NCBI GenBank assembly: GCA_946544695.1
Contig: CAMNMO010000183.1
Coordinates: forward strand, 1-6,032
Origin: an uncultured Ruminococcus sp.
GTDB lineage: Bacteria; Bacillota; Clostridia; Oscillospirales; Ruminococcaceae
DNA length: 6,032 nucleotides
Direction of reading: 5' to 3'
Under the pieces are notes generated by a model. It made no database searches. It was not told the DNA's origin and saw only the letters and a list, made by a program, of their open reading frames with translations. Positions 1-5,121 of the stretch are shown here, piece by piece. Position 1 is the stretch's first letter. Each line of letters starts with the position of its first letter. The translations under genes were made by a program, and so were the position numbers.

Positions 1-64
1 TTATATCTTGTTATACCGGTGTATACAATTGTGTGTTAAAGGGATAACCATAATAGTAAAATAC

Positions 65-90
65 GGGCTGTCCCGCAGACGGGGCAGCCT
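65..90 (+). promoter_or_regulatory. Hairpin in leader of the amino acid transporter operon
   Basis: A 10-bp stem (65-74 pairing with 81-90, including two G-U pairs) closes a 6-nt loop, 20 nt before the permease start codon. Only three T residues follow it, so it is a poor intrinsic terminator. It could be an mRNA-stabilising or attenuating element between an upstream gene (possibly a substrate-binding protein outside the window) and the permease. No convincing coding frame or full promoter was seen in 1-97. The stem is seen directly; its role is inferred. Confidence 0.45.
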
Positions 91-109
91 TTGAAATTTG
101 GAGGAGAAT

Positions 110-799
110 ATGGGCTTTATCGAGAGCTTCAGGCAAAATTTCATTGAGGCTGACCGCTGGAAATATCTGACAAACGGTCTGATGACCACAATGATAGTTA
201 CTGTTTTTGCGGTCCTGCTCGGCATGCTGCTGGGCTTTCTGGTCGCAATCATCAGGTGTACATACCTTAAAACAGGCAAAATGAAGGTCGGCAATGCTAT
301 CTGCAAACTCTATCTGACAGTTATCCGTGGCACGCCTGTTGTCGTGCAGCTGCTGATAATCTACTTTGTAGTTTTCGCCAGTGTCAACATCTCAAAGACG
401 ATAGTGGCGATCATAGCGTTCGGCATAAATTCGGGCGCTTATGTGGCTGAGATAGTACGTGGCGGTATAATGAGTATCGACAACGGACAGTTTGAAGCGG
501 GCAGAAGTCTGGGTCTGAATTATGCACAGACCATGCGGCTGATAATCATGCCCCAGGCACTGCGTACAGTTCTGCCTGCACTTGCAAATGAGTGTATCGT
601 GCTGCTGAAGGAGACTTCCGTTGCAGGTTATATCGCACTTAATGATCTTACAAAGGGCGGCGACCAGATACGTTCGCAGACCTTCTCTCCGTTCCTGCCG
701 CTGATCGCAGTGGCGGTCATATATCTGGTGATCGTCATGTTCCTGTCATATCTGGTAGGCAAGCTTGAAAGGAGGATGTCGCTCAATGATAGACGTTAA
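110..799 (+). CDS. Polar amino acid ABC transporter permease (HisM/GlnP type)
   Basis: Membrane subunit of an ABC importer for polar amino acids (His/Glu/Gln/Arg/opine permease family). It forms the transport channel in the cytoplasmic membrane and couples to the ATPase encoded next. The 229-residue length is normal for the family. Hydrophobic segments lie at about residues 23-48, 76-90, 96-117 and 195-217. The family motif RGTPVVVQ is at 73-80. The cytoplasmic EAA loop that docks on the ATPase begins EAGRSLGL at 129 and ends at the MPQALR stretch near 147-152. I chose ATG at 110 because GGAGG at 100-104 sits 5 nt upstream; an in-frame TTG at 98 would lie within that ribosome site. The gene overlaps the ATPase gene by 14 nt, which indicates translational coupling. 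The substrate cannot be told from sequence, and the binding protein is absent, presumably upstream. Confidence 0.93.
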   Translation: MGFIESFRQNFIEADRWKYLTNGLMTTMIVTVFAVLLGMLLGFLVAIIRCTYLKTGKMKVGNAICKLYLTVIRGTPVVVQLLIIYFVVFASVNISKTIVAIIAFGINSGAYVAEIVRGGIMSIDNGQFEAGRSLGLNYAQTMRLIIMPQALRTVLPALANECIVLLKETSVAGYIALNDLTKGGDQIRSQTFSPFLPLIAVAVIYLVIVMFLSYLVGKLERRMSLNDRR

Positions 800-1514
800 A
801 GGACTGACCAAAAGTTTCGGCGAGATAGATGTGCTGAAAGGCATCGACGAACATATCGAAAAGGGCGAAAAAGTAGTTATCATAGGACCCAGCGGTTCAG
901 GCAAATCCACATTTCTCAGGTGCCTTAACCTGATGGAACGCCCAACCTCGGGCGAGATAATCTTTGATGGGCAGGATATAACCAAGCTGCGTGAAAAGGA
1001 TATCGACCATGTCAGGCAGCGTATGGGTATGGTGTTCCAGCACTTCAACCTTTTCCCGCACCTGACTATAAAGCGCAACATAACCCTTGCACCCGTGACA
1101 CTGGGACTGATGACCCAGTCAGAGGCTGACGAAAAGGCGGAAGAACTGCTGAAACGTGTTGGTCTGCCTGATAAGGCTGATGCTTTTCCAATAGCACTCT
1201 CGGGCGGACAGAAGCAGCGTATAGCTATTGCCCGTGCGCTGGCTATGAATCCTGAGGTCATGCTGTTCGATGAACCGACCTCTGCACTTGACCCCGAAAT
1301 GGTCGGTGAGGTGCTGGAATTGATGAAACAGCTGGCAGATGACGGTATGACAATGGTCGTGGTCACACATGAGATGGGCTTTGCCAAAGAGGTAGCTTCG
1401 AGGGTGATGTTCATGGCGGAAGGTATAATTATGGAACAGAATGAGCCCGAAAGCTTTTTTGGGTCGCCCAAAAGCCCGAGATTAAAGGAATTTCTTTCAA
1501 AGGTACTGGTATAA
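786..1514 (+). CDS. Polar amino acid ABC transporter ATP-binding protein (GlnQ type)
   Basis: Cytoplasmic ATPase that drives the permease encoded just upstream. All nucleotide-binding motifs are intact in the 242-residue product: Walker A GPSGSGKST at 34-42, Q-loop Gln85 (MVFQHFNLFPH), signature LSGGQKQR at 138-145, Walker B VMLFDE at 158-163, the D-loop SALD just after it, and the switch His195 (VVTHEMGF). The FQHFNLFPH and EPTSALDPE stretches are typical of the GlnQ/HisP group. ATG at 786 is preferred: GGAGG at 771-775 lies 10 nt upstream, inside the end of the permease gene, and MIDVKGLTK is a normal N-terminus for the family. An in-frame upstream start at 765 would precede that site. A strong terminator follows 7 nt after the stop codon, so this is the last gene of the operon. 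Confidence 0.95.
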   Translation: MIDVKGLTKSFGEIDVLKGIDEHIEKGEKVVIIGPSGSGKSTFLRCLNLMERPTSGEIIFDGQDITKLREKDIDHVRQRMGMVFQHFNLFPHLTIKRNITLAPVTLGLMTQSEADEKAEELLKRVGLPDKADAFPIALSGGQKQRIAIARALAMNPEVMLFDEPTSALDPEMVGEVLELMKQLADDGMTMVVVTHEMGFAKEVASRVMFMAEGIIMEQNEPESFFGSPKSPRLKEFLSKVLV

Positions 1515-1521
1515 AAAACAT

Positions 1522-1550
1522 GCCCCGAAGTGAAAAACTCACTTCGGGGC
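1522..1550. terminator. Bidirectional intrinsic terminator between convergent genes
   Basis: A perfect 12-bp stem (1522-1533 with 1539-1550, GCCCCGAAGTGA and its complement) encloses a 5-nt loop. On the plus strand it is followed by TTTGTTTTTT (1551-1560), ending the ABC transporter operon. On the minus strand it is followed, after 3 nt, by six T residues (complement of 1513-1518), so it can also end the peroxidase-radical SAM transcript, whose last stop codon is at 1572. Confidence 0.92.
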
Positions 1551-1571
1551 TTTGTTTTTTATTATGTTGTA

Positions 1572-2663
1572 TCATAGGTCGTCAAGAAGCGCTTCAACAG
1601 CCTCACGCTTGTTGAAAAGCACACAGCCGCCGCTATGTTCGTCACTGAGAATGCCGCCTTCACGCAGCGCAGTGAACAGCTTTGAATTCATTACATCATA
1701 AAGATCGTGATCCCTTACACTGATGTCAGAATAAGGTGAAAACGGACATGGCTCGGCACTTCCGTTTGCATTGATGTGGAAAAATCCTCTGCCCGCAGCC
1801 AGACAGCCGCCCGAACTCTTTTCGTCTCCTGGGAATGAGATAAAGACCATATCCCTGTGACTGCTCCTGAGTTTTTCGAGCCGCTCCGCCATTTTAAGCC
1901 TTGTCAGTTCATCGGGTGCGATATCTGTTCTGCCGTCAGCGGGCACATATTCAATGAAGAATACAGCCTTACAGCCGTTTGCTTTCAGGTCGCTGACAAA
2001 CTCCTCGCTGTACACAGTCTCGGCGTTCTCCTTTGTCACTGTGGCGGAAGCCCCGAAAAGTATGCCTTTTTCACGCATCATGTCCATCTTGCTGACAAGA
2101 CTGTCGTAAACGCCCTTGCCACGCCTTGCATCTGTCTGCTCTCTGTCACCTTCGATACTCAGCACGGGGAAAAGGTTGCGGTGCTCATCAAACAGCTCTA
2201 AATACTCATCTTCAATGGGCGTGCCGTTCGTGAAAATTGGGAAAAGTATTTTGCTCACCCTTGCTGCTGACCATATCACATCACGCCGCATCAGCGGTTC
2301 GCCGCCTGCAAGTATTATGAAGCTGATGCAAAGCTCGGCTGCCTGCTCGAAAACGTCCAGCCATTGGTTTGCTGAAAGCTGCGATGGATCAGCGTCATTA
2401 TCATGGCAGCTGTGGTTCGCCCTCGCATAACAGCCCGCACAATGCAGATTGCATTCGCTGGTAATGCTGCATATCAGGAATGGGGGAATGTGCATGTCCA
2501 GTTTGTTGAACTTGTCACGTTTGCGTGAATTTCTGAGACAGACAGACGAAAATTTCAGCATGAATGCGCTTTCAGCAGGATTCTTGGCAGACACCCTTAC
2601 TACCTCCCGCATCAGGTTCTCAACGCCCCGTGCCAGGTATGCTTCCAGCTCGAAGCGCTTCAA
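1572..2663 (-). CDS. Radical SAM protein with a SPASM/twitch-like C-terminus
   Basis: A 363-residue radical SAM enzyme of unknown substrate. The CX3CX2C motif that binds the SAM-cleaving [4Fe-4S] cluster is at Cys71, Cys75 and Cys78 (CNLHCAGCYA), and the SAM-binding GGEPL is at 120-124. A C-terminal stretch has Cys287-X13-Gly301-X4-Cys306, which fits the opening CX9-15GX4C signature of SPASM domains. Only Cys347 follows, so the usual later cysteines are missing and the domain is probably a reduced, twitch-like auxiliary cluster site. The preceding gene's TAA stop (2664-2666) abuts the TTG start at 2663. The TTG is supported by GGAGG (2672-2676, minus strand) 8 nt upstream; the next in-frame ATG would remove 17 residues and lacks that site. 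It shares an operon with the peroxidase gene. Radical SAM identity is certain from the motifs. Involvement in peptide or cofactor modification is only a possibility, and no precursor peptide gene was seen nearby. Confidence 0.9.
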   Translation of the reverse strand: MKRFELEAYLARGVENLMREVVRVSAKNPAESAFMLKFSSVCLRNSRKRDKFNKLDMHIPPFLICSITSECNLHCAGCYARANHSCHDNDADPSQLSANQWLDVFEQAAELCISFIILAGGEPLMRRDVIWSAARVSKILFPIFTNGTPIEDEYLELFDEHRNLFPVLSIEGDREQTDARRGKGVYDSLVSKMDMMREKGILFGASATVTKENAETVYSEEFVSDLKANGCKAVFFIEYVPADGRTDIAPDELTRLKMAERLEKLRSSHRDMVFISFPGDEKSSGGCLAAGRGFFHINANGSAEPCPFSPYSDISVRDHDLYDVMNSKLFTALREGGILSDEHSGGCVLFNKREAVEALLDDL

Positions 2664-3137
2664 TTACAGCACCTCCATCAGCTTCTTTTCAAGCTTTTCG
2701 GGTGTGGTCGCAGATGCAAAGCGCTCAACGACTTCACCTTCACGGTTTACGAGGAATTTGGTGAAGTTCCACTTTATGTTATTGCCCAGCACGCCGCCAC
2801 GCTTTGATTTCAGCACAGTGTAAAGCGGCGATTCATTCTCACCGTTCACATCTATCTTGGCAAATCGCCTGAATGTGACACCGTAGTTAGAGGTGCAGAA
2901 TGCGCCTATCTCATCATCAGACTCAGGTGCCTGGTTCGCAAACTGGTTGCACGGAAAATCCAGTATCTCAAAGCCCTTGTCCTTATGCTTTTCGTACAGC
3001 TTTTGCAGACCTTCATACTGCGGGGTGAAGCCGCAGCGTGTGGCAGTGTTCACCACCAGCAGCACCTTGCCTTTGTATTCGGAGAGTGAAACGTCATTTC
3101 CCTTGGCGTCTTTCACTGTAACATCGTATATTCCCAT
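2664..3137 (-). CDS. Glutathione peroxidase family protein (Cys-type, probably thioredoxin-dependent)
   Basis: A thiol peroxidase that reduces hydrogen peroxide and organic hydroperoxides in the cytoplasm. The 157-residue product has the thioredoxin fold landmarks in order: VVNTATRCGFT with peroxidatic Cys35, FPCNQF at 61-66 (Gln65 of the catalytic tetrad, structural Cys63), and WNFTKF at 123-128 (Trp123 and Asn124 of the tetrad). Cys replaces the selenocysteine of animal enzymes. Cys81, in the helix before NYGVTF, sits where the resolving Cys of thioredoxin-dependent members lies, so thioredoxin rather than glutathione is the likely reductant (inference). The usual VTFP is VTFR here (Arg90), a mild oddity. 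ATG at 3137 is chosen because GGAGG at 3145-3149 lies 7 nt upstream; an in-frame GTG at 3155 is less likely. It is the first gene of a two-gene operon with a strong promoter 42 nt upstream. Confidence 0.94.
   Translation of the reverse strand: MGIYDVTVKDAKGNDVSLSEYKGKVLLVVNTATRCGFTPQYEGLQKLYEKHKDKGFEILDFPCNQFANQAPESDDEIGAFCTSNYGVTFRRFAKIDVNGENESPLYTVLKSKRGGVLGNNIKWNFTKFLVNREGEVVERFASATTPEKLEKKLMEVL
2672..2676 (-). promoter_or_regulatory. Shine-Dalgarno site inside the peroxidase gene that sets a TTG start
   Basis: On the minus strand GGAGG lies in the last codons of the peroxidase gene, 8 nt before the TTG at 2663-2661. That TTG directly follows the peroxidase TAA. The spacing is ideal and no ATG is close by, so this site argues for TTG initiation coupled to translation of the upstream gene. 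Confidence 0.7.
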
Positions 3138-3178
3138 AATATTACCTCCAATCACAATAACTTATGTACCCAATTATG

Positions 3179-3207
3179 ATTATATCTCACAATGACAATA
3201 CAGTCAA
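3179..3207 (-). promoter_or_regulatory. Promoter of the peroxidase-radical SAM operon
   Basis: On the minus strand the -35 box TTGACT (3207-3202) and a perfect -10 box TATAAT (3184-3179) are separated by exactly 17 nt. Transcription should begin near 3172, giving a leader of about 35 nt before the ATG at 3137. Confidence 0.88.
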
Positions 3208-3361
3208 GTGGTTGATTTAAACTTATTTATGAAGTTTCTATAAATTTTATCAAGATTAAGCAGGGCATAAGGTCTAAATGCACTAATTTGTTATCGCTAT
3301 TTGGTTAGTTTCTACAAAGATTATAGAGTACAAAAAAATTCCCCACAAATCCGACAATATA

Positions 3362-3370
3362 TGATATGAT
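3362..3370 (+). promoter_or_regulatory. Probable extended -10 promoter of the uncharacterised gene
   Basis: TGA followed by TATGAT forms an extended -10 element (TGnTATGAT, 3362-3370). No good -35 box lies 16-18 nt upstream; the nearest candidate is CCCACA at 3342-3347, a poor match. Transcription would start near 3377, 29 nt before the ATG at 3406. Confidence is moderate because the surrounding sequence is a short ATATG repeat that makes such matches easier by chance. Confidence 0.5.
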
Positions 3371-3405
3371 ATAGAAAACCAAAACCGAGACCAAAGGAGG
3401 CCGCC

Positions 3406-4059
3406 ATGAACGACTATGTATTATTCAACGCTGTAAGATTTACCTACCTGTTTTTTGATGAGAGACACCGCCCTATGGAAAGCTATGACATTTCTTATGC
3501 AGAAAGATTTGAGTATGATAAAGCGGAAAATGTCATTAACAATGCCATTCCTCCCGCTGACAGGAAGAACTGGATAGTTATGGAAGCTTCGCCCTCAGCC
3601 GCACATGGTGAAACAGAACGTGAGGAAATGATCGAAAGCACGGAAAACTCAGTGATTATGCAGGAACTCAAGACTATCACCGAGGCAGCCGGCAGGCTGT
3701 CACGCTATCTCGATGAACTGGACGAGCGGCTTTCCGAGATCGACCGACAGCAAAGTGATGTGCTGCATTTCATCGAACAGTATGACCTGAATGCCTGTGA
3801 CGGCTTCAAAGTATACAAGCTTCTCAAAGAGATACGCATAGAACGCCGTGGCATCAAAAACGAGATGCGCAAGGCGCAGATGCTTAACAGGGCTGAGTTT
3901 GCCCGCATGAATTACTACACCACCCTTAAGAAGATGTCCGAACAGGACAAGCGCAACGATTACACCCCACGTATACTGACAGAACTGTTCGACCTGAGAA
4001 GATCCGGCAGCAAAGAGTTCGATATCGAGCGCAGGAAGATCAAAACAGGCACCGACTGA
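3406..4059 (+). CDS. Uncharacterised helical protein with probable coiled coil
   Basis: I do not recognise this 217-residue protein. Its start is secure: AAAGGAGG at 3393-3400 lies 5 nt before the ATG. There is no signal peptide, membrane segment or metal-binding cluster; the only cysteine is Cys131. Residues 1-60 look like a small mixed domain (YVLFNAVRFTYLFF, then NWIVMEA). Residues 61-80 form an acidic linker. Residues 83-125 are heptad-like and strongly charged (LSRYLDELDERLSEID), suggesting a coiled coil. From 126 a conserved-looking helical block follows, containing FKVYKLLKEIRIERR and a basic C-terminus. The make-up suggests a cytoplasmic structural, adaptor or nucleic-acid-associated protein, but this is only an impression. 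It appears monocistronic, with its own promoter and a hairpin behind it. Confidence 0.8.
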   Translation: MNDYVLFNAVRFTYLFFDERHRPMESYDISYAERFEYDKAENVINNAIPPADRKNWIVMEASPSAAHGETEREEMIESTENSVIMQELKTITEAAGRLSRYLDELDERLSEIDRQQSDVLHFIEQYDLNACDGFKVYKLLKEIRIERRGIKNEMRKAQMLNRAEFARMNYYTTLKKMSEQDKRNDYTPRILTELFDLRRSGSKEFDIERRKIKTGTD

Positions 4060-4078
4060 CACCCTGAGATAACTCATA

Positions 4079-4114
4079 CAAACCCCGCTGTGCTGCAAAG
4101 TGCTGCGGGGCTTG
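4079..4114 (+). terminator. Weak or atypical terminator hairpin
   Basis: CCCCGC (4083-4088) pairs with GCGGGG (4105-4110). An outer 3-bp extension (4079-4081 with 4112-4114) lies beyond one mismatch, and a weaker inner helix closes a loop at 4094-4099. The position, 20 nt after the stop codon of the uncharacterised gene, fits a terminator. However, only two T residues follow directly (CTTGCCGTTTGCC), so termination may be inefficient. Confidence 0.45.
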
Positions 4115-4184
4115 CCGTTTGCCTTCATGGTGATTATTACCAAAACTGCATTTAATCACAATGAACATTTGCTCAATTGTGCAA

Positions 4185-4213
4185 TTGACAAAACGACTTG
4201 ATTATGCTATACT
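4185..4213 (+). promoter_or_regulatory. Strong promoter of the ZIP transporter gene
   Basis: A perfect -35 box TTGACA (4185-4190) and a -10 box TATACT (4208-4213) are 17 nt apart. TGC directly before the -10 box makes it an extended -10 promoter. Transcription should start near 4220, inside the inverted repeat described next. Confidence 0.92.
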
Positions 4214-4217
4214 GTCA

Positions 4218-4241
4218 TTAGGTTAGTTGATACTAACCTAA
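4218..4241. promoter_or_regulatory. Putative metal-regulator operator (DtxR/IdeR-type half-sites)
   Basis: A perfect 10-bp inverted repeat, TTAGGTTAGT then 4 nt then ACTAACCTAA, begins 5 nt after the -10 box and covers the expected start of transcription. A repressor bound here would block initiation. The 9-nt half-sites TTAGGTTAG and CTAACCTAA equal the DtxR/IdeR consensus half-sites known from Actinobacteria, but they are separated by 6 nt instead of 1. Since the controlled gene is a ZIP metal transporter, a metal-sensing repressor of the DtxR/MntR family is the natural candidate. The repeat is seen directly; the regulator is inferred. Confidence 0.75.
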
Positions 4242-4265
4242 CTTTTGCAAAGAGAGGCGATAAAA

Positions 4266-5048
4266 ATGTTGTCACAGGTAATAGAGGGCATAGCAATACC
4301 CTTCATAGGCACATCACTGGGGTCTGCATGCGTATTTTTTATGAGGAAGGAGTTGAACAGCTTCGTTCAGCGTGCACTGACAGGTTTTGCCGCAGGTGTG
4401 ATGACTGCGGCATCGGTATGGAGTTTGCTGCTGCCTTCGATAGAACAGTCGGGTCATCTGGGCAAGCTGGCATTCATGCCTGCGGCTGTGGGGTTCATGG
4501 TGGGAATGTTCTTCCTGCTGGCGCTTGATAAGCTTATACCCCACCTTCACATGAACGCCGAAAAGCCCGAGGGTCCCAAAAGCAGTTTTCAGCGAACGAC
4601 TATGCTGGTGCTGGCGGTAACGCTGCACAATCTGCCCGAAGGCATGGCAGTGGGCGTTGTGTATGCAGGTCTGCTTTACGGTGACGGTAAGATAACTGCC
4701 GCAGGTGCCCTTGCGCTGGCACTGGGCATAGCCATACAGAATTTTCCAGAGGGTGCAATAATCTCCATGCCGCTGAAGGCAGAGGGAGTCAGCCGTGCGA
4801 AGTCCTTCGGCGCAGGTGTGCTTTCGGGTGCGGTGGAACCCATAGGTGCTGTGCTGGTGATACTGGCAGCGGGTCTGCTTGTGCCCATAATGCCGTATCT
4901 TCTCAGCTTTGCGGCAGGTGCCATGATATACGTGGTGGTCGAGGAACTTATCCCCGAAATGTCTGCGGGCGAACACTGCAACGTGGGTACAATAACCTTT
5001 GCTGTCGGCTTTGTGGTCATGATGATACTTGATGTGGCGCTCGGTTGA
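4266..5048 (+). CDS. ZIP family divalent metal transporter (GufA/BbZIP-like)
   Basis: A cytoplasmic membrane transporter that likely brings in zinc, iron or manganese. The 260-residue product has the usual eight hydrophobic segments with a short His-containing loop (HLHMN, 93-97). The transport-site motifs are present: HNLPEG at 121-126 (His121, Asn122, Glu125) and QNFPEG at 158-163 (Gln158, Asn159, Glu162). Glu191 in VEPIG lies 33 residues after Gln158, matching the spacing of the metal-binding Gln and Glu in BbZIP as I recall it. VVEELIPE at 224-231 is typical of the GufA group. Asn159 stands where BbZIP has Asp, so the second metal site may be altered. ATG at 4266 follows AGAGG (4253-4257) by 8 nt; an in-frame TTG at 4245 has no such site and lies next to the operator. 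Transcription looks metal-controlled through the inverted repeat at the promoter. The metal cannot be assigned from sequence. Confidence 0.93.
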   Translation: MLSQVIEGIAIPFIGTSLGSACVFFMRKELNSFVQRALTGFAAGVMTAASVWSLLLPSIEQSGHLGKLAFMPAAVGFMVGMFFLLALDKLIPHLHMNAEKPEGPKSSFQRTTMLVLAVTLHNLPEGMAVGVVYAGLLYGDGKITAAGALALALGIAIQNFPEGAIISMPLKAEGVSRAKSFGAGVLSGAVEPIGAVLVILAAGLLVPIMPYLLSFAAGAMIYVVVEELIPEMSAGEHCNVGTITFAVGFVVMMILDVALG

Positions 5049-5073
5049 CAAGCGGGGCGGTAAATGGTATAAT
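5045..5073 (+). promoter_or_regulatory. Fully consensus promoter of queH overlapping the ZIP stop codon
   Basis: TTGACA (5045-5050) and TATAAT (5068-5073) are both perfect and 17 nt apart, and TGG before the -10 box adds the extended -10 TG. The TGA stop of the ZIP gene (5046-5048) is part of the -35 box. Transcription should begin near 5080, inside the left arm of the terminator hairpin. Confidence 0.9.
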
Positions 5074-5108
5074 TATCGGGGCGGAAAATATCTGCCCCGA
5101 TATTTTTT
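5074..5108 (+). terminator. Intrinsic terminator of the ZIP gene
   Basis: A 12-bp stem (5074-5085 with 5091-5102, one G-U pair, core CGGGGC/GCCCCG) closes a 5-nt loop and is followed by six T residues (5103-5108). It stops transcripts coming from the ZIP gene. A transcript begun at about 5080 from the overlapping queH promoter lacks the first six bases of the left arm. The remaining stem would then sit 6 nt away from the T-run and should not terminate (inference). Confidence 0.9.
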
Positions 5109-5121
5109 CAGAGGTGTCTAT

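Noticed and set aside
1..60. Promoter for the amino acid transporter genes
   Set aside because: TACAAT (24-29) and CATAAT (49-54) resemble -10 boxes, but neither has a decent -35 box at 16-18 nt. The genes may be read from a promoter outside the window.
1..306. Minus-strand open frame at the left edge
   Set aside because: It overlaps the start of the permease gene, lacks a ribosome site and has no recognisable protein features.
746..1471. A 241-codon open frame antisense to the ATPase gene
   Set aside because: It mirrors a clearly conserved GlnQ-type gene, shows no recognisable protein features, and long antisense frames are common in this codon usage.
3171..3186. Possible PerR box over the -10 box of the peroxidase promoter
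   Set aside because: Compared with the 7-1-7 PerR consensus, the left arm fits but the right arm matches only about 4 of 7 bases and the site is not palindromic. AT-rich -10 sequence explains the similarity.
4314..5051. A 245-codon open frame antisense to the ZIP gene
   Set aside because: The translation is rich in His, Cys, Arg and Gln with no domain character, and the plus-strand gene carries intact ZIP motifs.
5079..5121. PreQ1 riboswitch in the queH leader
   Set aside because: The leader is only about 42 nt and is accounted for by the truncated terminator arm, the T-run and the ribosome site; no preQ1 aptamer pattern was seen.
5029..5121. Longer N-terminus for QueH
   Set aside because: The extension would be encoded across the ZIP stop codon, a promoter and a terminator, and does not resemble QueH; the ATG at 5122 has a good ribosome site.
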